The notes beneath the pieces are model-generated. The model made no database searches. It was not told where the DNA came from and saw only the letters and a program-made list of their open reading frames with translations. A DNA stretch of 64,000 nucleotides from an uncultured Flavobacteriaceae bacterium. GTDB taxonomy: Bacteria > Bacteroidota > Bacteroidia > Flavobacteriales > Flavobacteriaceae. The DNA lies in assembly GCA_943788165.1 (NCBI GenBank), contig CALSPF010000001.1, positions 868,001 to 932,000 on the forward strand, read 5' to 3'. Shown here piece after piece: positions 24,593 through 33,336 of the stretch (positions are counted from its first letter, which is position 1; each line of letters opens with the position of its first letter). The translations under genes were made by a program, and so were the position numbers.

Positions 24593-26725
24593 CTAGATTG
24601 ACTTGGGTGGTAATACACCGTAATTGACGACAGCCTTTCGTTTTTCGATAGAGTCAATGGTACCCACCGATTTTCCATCAAACAAGCGTACCTGATCGCC
24701 TACTTTGAAATTCACCTTTGGTTTTACAGGCTCGGGTTTTACTTCTGTCTTCTTTTTCTTCTTTTCCTTGCGAATACTAACAATGGCTTGTTGGGTTTCT
24801 TCTTCAGCTTTAATCTTTATTTCTTTTTCTTTGCGTTTCTCCGCAGCCGTTTTCTTTTTGCGTTTGGCATTTTCGGTTTCTACCAAGCGAAGTAAATCAG
24901 AAACCAACGAACGTTTTTTTCCATTGTCGAAAAAGCGTTCAGCAACCTCATTGACCCGGTTACCCAACACAATCATCCGCTGATTGTGGTCATACAATTC
25001 TTGGTAACTATTGAGTTTGGTTTTAACTTTTTGATTGAGTTCTTCTAATTTAAGCCCTTCTTTCTCTGCCTTGTTTTCCTTGGCTTTTAAGGAAGCGCCA
25101 GTGTCCATCATTTGTTTGCGTTCTTTTTGCAACTTGGCAATGGTCGCATCAAAGCGAACCTTTCCTCGTTCAATTTTCTTTTTAGCACGATTGACCAAAC
25201 TATAGGGAATGCCATTCTTTTGTGCTACTTCAAAGGTGAAAGAACTCCCGGCTTCACCCATAATCAGTTTAAAAACAGGCTCTAGGGTTCTGTTGTCAAA
25301 TTGCATGTTCGCATTGGTCATATGCGATAATTCATTGGCCAGTACTTTTAGGTTGGAGTAGTGGGTGGTAATGATCCCATAGGCCTCCCGGTTATAAAAC
25401 TCTTCCAGAAACGCTTCGGCCAAAGCGCCCCCAAGTTCTGGATCAGAACCAGTACCAAATTCATCGATTAGAAAGAGGGTAGAAGCATTGCATTTTCGCA
25501 TAAAATACTTCATGTTTTTAAGGCGATAGGAGTAGGTGCTTAAATGGTTTTCAATGGATTGGTTGTCGCCTATGTCTGTTATTATTTGCGTGAAAAAACA
25601 CACGCGTGAACGTTCATGAACGGGGATTAGTAATCCGCTTTGCAGCATGATTTGCAAAAGCCCAACCGTTTTTAGGGTAATACTTTTTCCTCCTGCATTG
25701 GGTCCAGAAATCACAATGATACGCTGTGTAGAATCTAGGGTAATGTCTTGCGGGTAGGTAGGTTTCTTTTCGGCTTGATGGCTCAGATAAAGAAGCGGGT
25801 GGTAGGCATCTACCAATTCAAGTTCACGATTCTTTGATATAACGGGTAACAAACCATTGACAGATTGTGCGTAACAGGCCCTGGCATAAATACTGTCCAG
25901 TTGTGTCAAATAGTCTTGATATCGAATAAATAAAGGGCGATAAGGTTGAAAAAATGCGGTTAACTCTCTTAGGATGCGTTGAACTTCCTCTGTTTCTTCA
26001 AATTGTAGATTGTTGAGTTCACGTGAGTATTGCAGGGTGGTTTCCGGTTCAATGTATACAATGCTTCCCGTTTTTGAACTCCCCATAATAGCTCCTTTTA
26101 CTTTTCTTCGGTGCATGGCTTTGACAGCCAAAACCCGCTTGTTGTCTACCACCGTTTCGCGTATGTCATCTAGATAGTCTGCACTGGTATAGGTGCCCAG
26201 CGCACGTTGAAAACTCTGTCCAATTTTGGAGCGTACACTGCTTATTTGCTTACGTAATCGTGCCAGTTCGTCTGAAGCATTGTTGCGTATTTCCCCAAAA
26301 CGATCGATCACTAAATCAACCTCTTGTTTTGGCTCTTTAGTAACTTCAATATCGCGGCCTAATTCATTGAGTGTTGGATAGTACTCTTTAAATTTCTTAA
26401 AAAACTTGAGGAGAATGTTAGTCGTTTCATTGGCAGCAGCAAGACGACGAAAACCATCGATTTCCAAGACACTATTGTCAATTTTTAAAAGACTGATTTC
26501 TGCACTCAACTCATCAAAACCGTGATTTGGAATGCGATTATCGTTGACAAAAGAGGCAGTGAATTCTGAAACCAAGGTCAATTGACGAATGATTTCATCT
26601 TCTTCACTCGAGGGTTTTAACTGTGTAATTTGTTCTTTCCCCAGAGCGGTAACGCAATGCCCACTAACTTGGGTTAGTACAGTGTCAAATTCAAGGTCTA
26701 AGTGGGATTTCTCAGGTATTTTCAA
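24593..26725 (-). CDS. mutS2: MutS2-family DNA mismatch/recombination ATPase, 3' end frameshifted
   Basis: A MutS2-type protein of 710 residues as read. It shows the lever helices, Walker A 'SGPNAGGKSITLKT', Walker B 'LFLIDEFGTGSDP' and 'ITTHYSNLKVLA', then a long Lys/Glu-rich coiled coil and a KOW-like end 'FKVGDQVRLFDGKSVGTIDSIE'. No Smr nuclease domain follows in any frame. After '..VNYGV' near 24620 the frame slips: the other frame reads ITTQVNLEALDLVKAAKKKK and stops at 24552, overlapping the next ATG. One missing base (probably a T) explains this, so the intact gene would span 24552-26725 with 724 residues. Relatives act on branched DNA or collided ribosomes. Confidence 0.88.
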   Translation of the reverse strand: MKIPEKSHLDLEFDTVLTQVSGHCVTALGKEQITQLKPSSEEDEIIRQLTLVSEFTASFVNDNRIPNHGFDELSAEISLLKIDNSVLEIDGFRRLAAANETTNILLKFFKKFKEYYPTLNELGRDIEVTKEPKQEVDLVIDRFGEIRNNASDELARLRKQISSVRSKIGQSFQRALGTYTSADYLDDIRETVVDNKRVLAVKAMHRRKVKGAIMGSSKTGSIVYIEPETTLQYSRELNNLQFEETEEVQRILRELTAFFQPYRPLFIRYQDYLTQLDSIYARACYAQSVNGLLPVISKNRELELVDAYHPLLYLSHQAEKKPTYPQDITLDSTQRIIVISGPNAGGKSITLKTVGLLQIMLQSGLLIPVHERSRVCFFTQIITDIGDNQSIENHLSTYSYRLKNMKYFMRKCNASTLFLIDEFGTGSDPELGGALAEAFLEEFYNREAYGIITTHYSNLKVLANELSHMTNANMQFDNRTLEPVFKLIMGEAGSSFTFEVAQKNGIPYSLVNRAKKKIERGKVRFDATIAKLQKERKQMMDTGASLKAKENKAEKEGLKLEELNQKVKTKLNSYQELYDHNQRMIVLGNRVNEVAERFFDNGKKRSLVSDLLRLVETENAKRKKKTAAEKRKEKEIKIKAEEETQQAIVSIRKEKKKKKTEVKPEPVKPKVNFKVGDQVRLFDGKSVGTIDSIEKRKAVVNYGVLPPKSI

Positions 26726-26752
26726 GCGTTGTTTTTTCTTATATTAGCCCAA

Positions 26753-26760
26753 CAAAAGTA
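26753..26760 (-). promoter_or_regulatory. Putative -7 box (TACTTTTG) of mutS2
   Basis: A TAnnTTTG match on the minus strand, 27 nt before the mutS2 ATG and in the 44-bp gap to divergent ung. Confidence 0.45.
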
Positions 26761-26769
26761 CACAAAATC

Positions 26770-27495
26770 GTGCAGCTACCGATACATACCAATTGGGAAA
26801 AAGCCTTAACAAAGGAGTTTAAGGCTTCTTATTTTAAAGAATTGATAACTTTCGTAACAAATGACTATGCACAGTGCATATGTTACCCTCCTGAAAAAGA
26901 TATCTTTCAAGCATTCAATAGCTGTGCTCTTGATGAAATTAAAGTGGTGGTGATTGGACAGGACCCATACCACGGCCAGGGACAAGCCCATGGATTGTGT
27001 TTCTCTGTGCCAGATGGGGTGAAACATCCGCCGTCCTTGGCTAATATTTTTAAGGAAATAGCGACAGATACGGGACAAGAGTATCCCGTATCCCAGTGGA
27101 AACTTACAATCTTGGGCAGAGCAAGGCGTGTTTTTGCTTAATGCTACCCTAACTGTTCGACGCATCAGAGCCGGGTAGCCACCAAAAGCAAGGTTGGGAA
27201 CAATTTACCGATGCGGTGATTCAAGCATATTTCTCATGCAAACAGCAATGTTGTCTTTATGTTGTGGGGAGGTTATGCAAAAAAGAAAAGTAAGCTGATC
27301 GATCATTCTAAACACCTGATATTAAATAGTGGGCATCCCTCACCTTTAAGTGCCAATCGAGGGTATTGGTTCGGGAATAAGCATTTTAGTCAGTGTAATA
27401 CCTATTTGCAAGAGAAGGGGAAAACGACTATTAACTGGTCGTCTAGCCCCCCACACGTTTCACTTCATGTCCCATTTCCTGAAGGAGTGTCATGA
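26770..27495 (+). pseudogene. ung: Uracil-DNA glycosylase, broken by at least three frameshifts
   Basis: The gene starts with GTG at 26770. The first 110 residues read normally, including the catalytic 'VVIGQDPYHGQGQAHGLCFSV' loop and 'PPSLANIFKE'. The frame then slips near 27092, 27160-27175 and 27232. The other frames give '[21 protein letters not shown]', then 'SHQKQGWEQFTDAV', then '[19 protein letters not shown]' and '[16 protein letters not shown]' (the Leu-loop with its His). Every domain of a roughly 230-residue family-1 UNG is therefore there in order. Net +1 shifts suggest extra bases. The real 3' end is uncertain (27444-27495). Confidence 0.85.
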
Positions 27496-27785
27496 GTTGC
27501 TCACGGTAATTTCCCTGAATGATGATTTCCCCATTTTTGACCGTCCCGCCAACGCCAACAGTATTTTTCAAGGTTTTGGCCAAGGCTTTTAAGTCCTGCA
27601 GCTTCTCCTTCAAAGCCTTTGATTAGGGTTACCGTTTTCCCAGCGCGACCTTTGTTGCTGAAGTGTGCCTCAAGCTGTTGTTTTTCAAAAGAGGGTGCTT
27701 CGGGTTCCTGAGGTTCTGGGTCTGGCGCCAAGTTGTCGAACTGCATTTTGGCTAAATCGGCAAGGCTGGTTAATTTCTTTGGCAT
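27443..27785 (-). pseudogene. SUI1/YciH-type translation initiation factor, frameshifted
   Basis: An eIF1-like protein. An uninterrupted frame runs 27501-27785, starting 'MPKKLTSLADL', and holds 'GKTVTLIKGFEG', the typical SUI1 strand. Near 27598 one extra G shifts the frame. The other frame continues 'LKALAKTLKNTVGVGGTVKNG', then 'EIIIQGNYRE' and '[10 protein letters not shown]', the conserved SUI1 C-terminus, to a stop at 27443. The restored product has 113 residues. In bacteria YciH discourages initiation at non-canonical starts; in this phylum the role is unproven. It is convergent with ung. Confidence 0.83.
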
Positions 27786-27841
27786 CTTAAAAGCTTGATT
27801 GAGTGCTAAAATACTATTTTAGAGGAATATTATAACAACAA

Positions 27842-28408
27842 ATGCGCACCCTTATTGCCCTTTTCTTATTGATTAATTCATTTGCTATGGCACAAAATCA
27901 CATTCCCTCTGAGCTTCCCTTTAAATCAATTCCTGATGGTGCTACAAATTATTCCTCTGCTAACCTATTGGTTCGTATGATTGAAGGAGCAGGATATCGT
28001 TATTACTGGGCTACTGAAGGCTTAACAGCTGACGATCTTGACTACCAACCCTCTGAGAGCGGTCAGTCAGTGCGAGAAACCCTCGAGCACATTTACGGCT
28101 TATCGGATATTGTGCGTAACACTTCAATGGATGCTGTCAGTATTCGACCCCCAGCAGATACTCCAACAGATTGGGCGACACTTCGAATGAAAACGCTTTG
28201 CTATCTCGAAGATACTACAAAGCAGTTTAAAAATATATCTCCCGAGGAACTCGCGGCACTAAAAATTGTTTTTGATAGAGGGGGGAAGCAGTCAACCTTT
28301 CCACTCTGGAATATGATCAATGGCCCGCTTTCAGACATCATTTATCACACAGGACAAATTGTTAGTTTTAGACGCACCAACGGAAACCCTCTTCCCAAAG
28401 GGCGTTAA
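27842..28408 (+). CDS. DinB-family protein with signal peptide (3' end probably frameshifted)
   Basis: A 188-residue exported DinB-like four-helix protein (signal peptide about 1-17, ending FAMA-Q). The DinB metal-ligand positions are seen as 'LEHIYGLSDIV' (His about 83) and 'DIIYHTGQIVSFRR' (His about 175), with the first helix near 'NLLVRMIEGAGYRYYW'. DinB relatives include thiol-dependent enzymes, but the function here is unknown. After 'GNPLPKG' an extra G probably shifts the frame; the alternative reading 'VNVFTGKN' is the more usual family ending. Confidence 0.8.
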   Translation: MRTLIALFLLINSFAMAQNHIPSELPFKSIPDGATNYSSANLLVRMIEGAGYRYYWATEGLTADDLDYQPSESGQSVRETLEHIYGLSDIVRNTSMDAVSIRPPADTPTDWATLRMKTLCYLEDTTKQFKNISPEELAALKIVFDRGGKQSTFPLWNMINGPLSDIIYHTGQIVSFRRTNGNPLPKGR

Positions 28409-28436
28409 TGTGTTTACAGGGAAAAACAATCCAATA

Positions 28437-28962
28437 ATGGAGCATAAGCAAAATTCACCAAAAACGTTACAACAAGACCTTGGCGTTTATGGACAAACAT
28501 TTGAAACAGGGGAGTAGTATTCTTGATTTAGGAACGCCCAATCCGTTTACCCCTCAACTAATTAGTGCGGGTTACAGAGTTACCAATACAGCAGGAGAAA
28601 ACCTTGATGATGATTTTAAGCAGTACGCCGATATTTCGTCAGATTGTGTTACAGCCTTTGAAATTTTTGAGCATCTTTTTGCGCCCTACAACATTCTTAA
28701 AGAGATCAAAAGTAAACGCCTCATCGCTTCTGTTCCTCTAAAGTTGTGGTTTGCAGAAGCCTATTGGAACGAGAAGGATGACTGGGACAAGCATTACCAC
28801 GAATTTGAAAAGAAGCAATTCGATTTGCTATTGGAAAAAACAGGTTGGAAAATTGTGGACGCACAATTATGGACTTCTCCAGACCCCTCAAAATTCGGCT
28901 TTCGACCGCTGTTGCGCTATTTTACCCCTCGCTATTATATTGTGTGCTGCGAGCGAGCCTAG
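28437..28962 (+). pseudogene. SAM-dependent methyltransferase, one frameshift near the 5' end
   Basis: The main frame (from a TTG at 28480) encodes about 160 residues of a class I methyltransferase: 'SILDLGTPNPFTPQLI' is motif I, 'CVTAFEIFEHLFAPYN' is motif IV, and 'LIASVPLKLWF', 'KHYHEFEKKQFD' and 'PLLRYFTPRYYIV' follow. The upstream ATG at 28437 gives 'MEHKQNSPKTLQQDL' in another frame, which joins naturally to 'AFMDKHLKQG' if one extra base near 28477 is removed. The restored protein would have 174 residues. Substrate is unknown. Its stop overlaps that of the small membrane gene by 4 bp. Confidence 0.78.
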
Positions 28963-29058
28963 TTATCTCGATCCTCGAAATTTTCTGATTTCTTGTCTTC
29001 TATGCGTTTTGCAATGAAATAGATGAGGAACACAAAAAAAGAGAAGGCCAAATGACAT
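28959..29058 (-). pseudogene. Small single-span membrane protein, one frameshift
   Basis: A short gene on the minus strand after the YbjQ gene. From the ATG at 29058 it reads 'MSFGLLFF', then a T run; removing one base gives 'VFLIYFIAKRIEDKKSENF' and 'EDRDN', about 32 residues, with a stop at 28959. One hydrophobic helix followed by a charged tail is seen. The 100-bp length equals 33 codons plus one base, as an insertion predicts. It may be translated with YbjQ (5 bp gap). The function is unknown. Confidence 0.5.
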
Positions 29059-29063
29059 AAGAA

Positions 29064-29379
29064 CTATTTAACGGTTACTGCGGTGCCATAGGCCAAGATT
29101 TCTGAACAGCCCTGCATGACCATGGAAGTGGTTAGGCGGACATTGACAATGGCATTGGCGCCCATGCGTGCTGCATCGTCTTTCATGCGCTGTAAGACCT
29201 GTTCTCTTGAGTTGGCTTGGAGCTTGGTGTATTCGGAGATTTCTCCGCCCACAATGTTTTTGAGTCCAGCGGAAGATATCACTTCCAAAATTACAGGCAC
29301 GTACGGTGCTGCCACGTGCGATACCGTGGACTTCTGTGATTTCTTTTCCAGGGAGGGTAGGAGTGTTTACAAGTAGCAT
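29064..29379 (-). pseudogene. YbjQ/heavy-metal-binding-like (UPF0145) protein, one frameshift
   Basis: Two overlapping frames together give one complete 104-residue YbjQ-type protein: 'MLLVNTPTLPGKEITEVHGI', 'ARGSTVRACNFGSDI' in the first, then 'AGLKNIVGGEISEYTKL', 'RMKDDAARMGANAIVNVRL' and 'EILAYGTAVTV' in the second. The switch lies near 29271-29275, where one extra C fits. The family forms pentamers; its role is unknown despite the metal-binding label. Confidence 0.85.
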
Positions 29380-29422
29380 AAATATGAATTAGAAATTAAG
29401 AATGATTAATTAAGGGTTAAAG

Positions 29423-30403
29423 CTAAGCAGGCAACATCCACTTGAACTCGAACTTGGTGTTTGGAATAACAATTCGTTCTGTAATTCGGTACATTCTGTC
29501 GGGTAGGTGCATTAAATAATCTCTCGCCTTTTCAGCTTCTGGGGTTAGGTTGGTGATTTTGTCAATTTCCCAAATGGTGTTCAACTTCTTGAGAATATCG
29601 ACATAATCAAAACCGTTATAAACACCCACTCTTTGGGCAACAGCAGATAAGTCGCCAAACAAACCGCCTTTTGCACCAAATGATTTTCTTAAATTCATGG
29701 CAGGCATGATGATTTTGTGATGCATCATCTGCTGGAAAGCTATCATCATTTCGGAAGGATCTATCCTGAAAATTTCTTTTACAAATTTGGAATAGGCTTG
29801 ATGATGGCGCATTTCATCCCCTGCAATAATTCTAGATATTTTTGCCAAGGCTTTATGCCTTTTTTCGCGTGCAATTTTTGCAACATTGTTGTGCGAAATA
29901 TAGGTAGCCAATTCTTGAAAACTGGTGTAAAAAAACTTTTATAGGGGTCGGACGATGTTCCAAGGTCAAACCCATCTGTAATTAAATGCTGAGTCGTAAT
30001 TTCTACCTCACGCATATTCACGCGTCCAGATAAATATAAATATTTATTTAATACGCCTCCATACCTGTTTTCTTCGCCGTCCAAGACCTTACCCAATTTG
30101 CCCAGCCATTATCCTGGTTTTGATGAATTCCATCGATATCCAGCAACCAAGATTCATAGGTTGGCAAAGCTTCTTCCGTAATCGTATCGCCAACCAGGAA
30201 CCATCCAAAAATCATCGTCTAAATCTTTGGAAAGCGTTCTAATTTCTTCTACTTCATCAATAAAACTTTCTTTTTGAGAATTGGGTAAAAAATCGGTTGG
30301 ATGCCAAATTTTCTCTGAAGGGATTAAGAATTTATCTACGAACTGATCAATGTTTTTTTTCTAAGGTTAACAATACTTCTTTTCGAATATTTTTTAGTGA
30401 CAT
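29423..30403 (-). pseudogene. Acyl-ACP desaturase, four compensating indels
   Basis: The stretch is 981 bp, exactly 327 codons, yet the frame breaks four times: near 30353 (extra A in A8), near 30196 (extra C), near 30094 (missing G) and near 29938 (missing T). Reading across them gives a full protein: 'MSLKNIRKEVLLTLEK', 'FVDKFLIPSEKIWHP', 'VGDTITEEALPTYE', 'DGEENRYGGVLNKYL' (first di-iron ExxR-type motif), 'LITDGFDLGTSSDPYKSFF', 'IIAGDEMRHHQAYS' (second DExRHH motif) and 'IPNTKFEFKWMLPA'. The family inserts a double bond into acyl-ACP. All four slips are at short runs of one base, which favours sequence error over decay. Confidence 0.85.
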
Positions 30404-30439
30404 ATTCTTAATTTGAATATTTTTTTAAAATTATTTTGT

Positions 30440-31570
30440 TTACTCTTTGGAAAAAAGCGAAGCATCGATGGAAGGAAAAATCCGCAAGGCATTTTTGTAA
30501 TATAATTTTTTGAGAATGGAGTCGGGGAGACCTAAACCATACATTTTCCAAAACGCATGACGTTTACGGTAGTAGTTAAAGTACTCATCATTGGTTTCTA
30601 ATACACGAAAATAAGTGTAATATTCACTCACATTATAACTGTCTTTGCCAAATAGAACTCGATCTTGGTAATCTTCAAAGAACTTTCGTGCTCTTCGGGG
30701 TTGACGCCCTAGTTCGGCCAATACAGCGCCAATTTCGGTCATCACATTGGGGTAAGTGTCTAAATGTTCCCCCAGACGATCTAAATCGTTCCCCATCCAG
30801 CCCAAATGCGCGTTGATGAAGGTAGTCCCGCGATGCTTTCTAAAAACATCGTGTTGTTCCACAATGATGGATTCAAAGGAAGGTACTTTTGCCGGATCGC
30901 GGTAACGACCTGGTTTTTGTTTGAGTTCAAGCCAACGCTCGTTGTTTTTGTCTTTGGGTTTCCAGAAAGAGGGAGGCTCTGCAGAATGGATTAAGACAGG
31001 GAAGCCTAGTACACCACATTCTGCCCAGATAGGGTCGAGACGGGAATCATTTACAGCAATACGATTTCCTTTATCGTCAATGTCGGAAAGGCCTAGCCCT
31101 TTGTATACCTTGAGTCCAATGGCTCCGCTCATCTTTGCTTCGCGCAAAATAAACAGGTTGTTTTCAACGAAATCGGGTTCATCTATCTTTTCCCAATCTA
31201 AATTGACAAAAAGCCCGAAGCGAGTAGGAGCGTTTTCCTTAACGTTTTTTAGGCATTTTTCTAAATAGAGACCACGAAAGCCACTGAGGTTAATCATAAC
31301 CGCCATGTTGAGGCTGTCCATTTCTGCCGTTAGATTAGATAAATCTTTGACAGGCATGTCGAATTGGTGATTGTGGACGTCTATAAAAGGAAACTTGGCT
31401 CGCGTCAAAAGATGTTCAGGCACAACAAGGCTTGAAGGCGGGTCATAGTCCTCAAAACTCATGATATTTTTACGGTCCTGAATCTTTCCGAGGATAAAAT
31501 AGGTCGAACTCCCCAATACCAAAATAAAGAGGAGTGCCTTAAAGAAGTTTTTCAAGGAAAAGAATTGCAT
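30440..31570 (-). CDS. Amidohydrolase family protein, membrane-anchored
   Basis: A 376-residue TIM-barrel metal hydrolase. An N-terminal hydrophobic segment (about 10-28) suggests a membrane anchor or an uncleaved signal. Metal-ligand positions are visible: 'FIDVHNHQFD' (HxH), 'LIHSAEPPSFW' (His), 'INAHLGWMGND' (His) and 'VLFGKDSYNV' (Asp), in the order of amidohydrolase_2 proteins such as ACMSD. The substrate is unknown. It is followed on the same strand by nothing before the desaturase and is preceded by the DUF2911 gene with no gap, so the two form an operon. The frame is intact inside an otherwise error-rich region. Confidence 0.85.
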   Translation of the reverse strand: MQFFSLKNFFKALLFILVLGSSTYFILGKIQDRKNIMSFEDYDPPSSLVVPEHLLTRAKFPFIDVHNHQFDMPVKDLSNLTAEMDSLNMAVMINLSGFRGLYLEKCLKNVKENAPTRFGLFVNLDWEKIDEPDFVENNLFILREAKMSGAIGLKVYKGLGLSDIDDKGNRIAVNDSRLDPIWAECGVLGFPVLIHSAEPPSFWKPKDKNNERWLELKQKPGRYRDPAKVPSFESIIVEQHDVFRKHRGTTFINAHLGWMGNDLDRLGEHLDTYPNVMTEIGAVLAELGRQPRRARKFFEDYQDRVLFGKDSYNVSEYYTYFRVLETNDEYFNYYRKRHAFWKMYGLGLPDSILKKLYYKNALRIFPSIDASLFSKE

Positions 31571-32119
31571 TTAGTTCAAAGGAATTGAAACAGCGGTAGT
31601 ATCCCAACGCATACGGAGGGTGAGACTTTCATTGCCTTCCAGTAGATCAATGCTAAACTGGTCTATAGGTGTTAGTAGTTTAGCTGAAGCCACGTTTACG
31701 CGCATTACGTCTTTCGAATAATCGGGCTCACTATAGCCAAAGGCAGAAAACTCTTTATTTAAAACAATGGTCCAATGATCGGCTTGGGGAATGGCATAGA
31801 GGCGATATTTACCTGCAGGGAGCATTCTCCCAGCAAAGGCGATGTCAGTCGACGTTTTAAAAGTAGACGCAGCATTTGCGCCTAAGCGCCAGTAGTTACC
31901 ATAAGGAACAAGAGCGCCATCTTCGTCTTGACCAAAAATGAGACGGCCCTTTTTGTACGGGCGATTGTAGACAACTTCTAAGCTTATATTATCCTTAGCA
32001 TAGGCAACAGTCTGTTTGGGACTTGCTGGATTTAAAAATAGGGTGTAATAGAAATAGCTTACCACTAAAAGGAGTACAGCAACAATTCCTACAATCGCTT
32101 TTACAACAGTCTTGTTCAT
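31571..32119 (-). CDS. DUF2911 domain protein
   Basis: A 182-residue protein with an N-terminal hydrophobic segment (about 7-28) and a DUF2911 domain (about 38-180). Typical blocks are present: 'ISLEVVYNRPYKKGRLIFG', 'LVPYGNYWRLGANAAST' and 'LPAGKYRLYAIPQ'. It is probably periplasmic. The function of the family is not known. Its stop abuts the start of the amidohydrolase gene. Confidence 0.88.
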   Translation of the reverse strand: MNKTVVKAIVGIVAVLLLVVSYFYYTLFLNPASPKQTVAYAKDNISLEVVYNRPYKKGRLIFGQDEDGALVPYGNYWRLGANAASTFKTSTDIAFAGRMLPAGKYRLYAIPQADHWTIVLNKEFSAFGYSEPDYSKDVMRVNVASAKLLTPIDQFSIDLLEGNESLTLRMRWDTTAVSIPLN

Positions 32120-32202
32120 TTATTTCAATTTAGAGAAGCAATATACTAATTATAACTAAGTGATGGAAGCAAAGGTTTGCTATTGGAGGAAAAACATCTA
32201 TT

Positions 32203-32891
32203 TTACATAATGTTAATTATAGAAAGAAGATGACTTAAACGAAAGCCCGTATAAAAGACCTCAAGAAAAAAAGAATCCAAGAAATATACATGGGTTAGCT
32301 GGAATACATCATAGTAAGTTAAACAAGCTATTAAAGAGCTTAGTAACCAGAAAATAAGTGCTGGATATTCCCAGTCCTTAGGTTCGTTAAGAATGTACCG
32401 CTATTTTTTTAACCAAAAGAAATTAAGAATGTAAATGGCAGAAATAGCTGGTAAAAGTATATCAAGAAATTAAAAAAATAAAAAAGGTAATTTGAGAACC
32501 CAAGAAGCGCGACGATAATGCCGCAACCACCACAAAAAATTGTGACCAATTTATAGATGCCGGCGGAAAAAACAGTAGAAAAAGTTAAGGCAATTGAATA
32601 TAAATTTGAAGCACTTCCAACACATGTTGACACAAGCAGTAATGCAAATGCTGGCGGTACTAAGTCCAGTTGTTCCATCACCTTAATTATATCTACTTCA
32701 CCTGTTGAAATAGACGGAATAGCACTGAACAACAAAGCCATGGGGAAACCTAGAGTTTTCCCAAGAACAGCGATTAAGCTATGTTTGTCATTGTAGGCAA
32801 AGCGGGGAAAGTCGGCCATAAGCACCGGAAATAAAATCGATGAACCAACAAGTATAGCAATAGCCTCTTCCCTACTTTCTGAATTGATCAA
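32203..32891 (-). pseudogene. Cytosine permease (CodB/NCS1-like) remnant, 5' truncated and frameshifted
   Basis: The frame 32409-32891 encodes about 160 residues of the C-terminal half of a CodB-type transporter: 'LVGSSILFPVLMADFPRF', 'FPMALLFSAIPSISTGEVDI' and 'NLYSIALTFSTVF'. Near 32448 a missing T breaks the frame; the other frame continues 'LPAISAIYILNFFWLKK', then a TAG, then 'RYILNEPKDWEYPALIFWLL' and 'LTHVYFLDSFF'. The first half of the gene, about 200 residues, is absent. The break is at about 32885-32891, where a plus-strand gene fragment begins head to head. The stretch 32120-32408, otherwise empty, holds this 3' end. Confidence 0.75.
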
Positions 32892-33179
32892 AACCTTGGA
32901 AAATTACCATACCAAGCTACCTACCAACCCCTTGCTGACCAACGAACATTTGTCTGAATTGGACAAGCAAAGCATTGAGCGCAACTACCTCAGGGGGGTC
33001 CCACTCAAAAATCTAGCCCTACAGTTCAATCAATCGATAGCGTTAATCGAAATGGTTTTGAGAAATAGAGGAATTGAAATTGTTGATAATGCACTGCCGA
33101 AAAACATTTTATTCCTGGAGGAAAGGTCAATCCAGACTATGACTACATTCTTGTTTTTCATCGCATTTACGCCAACTAG
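32884..33179 (+). pseudogene. Gene fragment with a helix-turn-helix-like region, not recognised
   Basis: From 32884 the plus strand reads 'NPLLTNEHLSELDKQSIERN', then 'GVPLKNLALQFNQSIALIEM' and 'VLRNRGIEIVDN', a helical, HTH-like region. An indel in an A run near 33105 would let it continue 'HFIPGGKVNPDYDYILVFHR' to a stop at 33177-33179. In the uninterrupted frame it runs on to 33270 with unlikely sequence. No good start lies upstream, since the TTG at 32884 is at the junction with the codB remnant. I do not recognise the family. From 33180 to 33336 I see nothing. Confidence 0.4.
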
Positions 33180-33336
33180 CCCGGAATGTCAATTCGCTCA
33201 TTCCTGCCATTGTTTTGTGCTGACTGGCTCCAAAGGAATCCAAGTAGCCCTCCTGTTCACAAGCCTGTGAATAAAGCACACCTGCGGTTGTTCTATACTA
33301 GTACAAAAGGGCGTAACTTTAGGTAAAACAATAGCC

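Noticed and set aside
27259-27495. Separate small gene of 78 residues
   Set aside because: It is the C-terminal part of ung in another frame (its LWGGYAKKK and HPSPLSA blocks are typical UNG).
29779-30096. Separate 105-residue gene upstream of the desaturase end
   Set aside because: Its start and middle are the di-iron region of the same desaturase, read in a shifted frame.
22000-32891. Reassignment of TAA or TAG to glutamine, suggested by in-frame stops at Gln-like positions in the DoxX and codB remnants
   Set aside because: Nearly all other genes in the window end normally at TAA, TAG or TGA with no readthrough sequence. The cases sit in one disturbed region.
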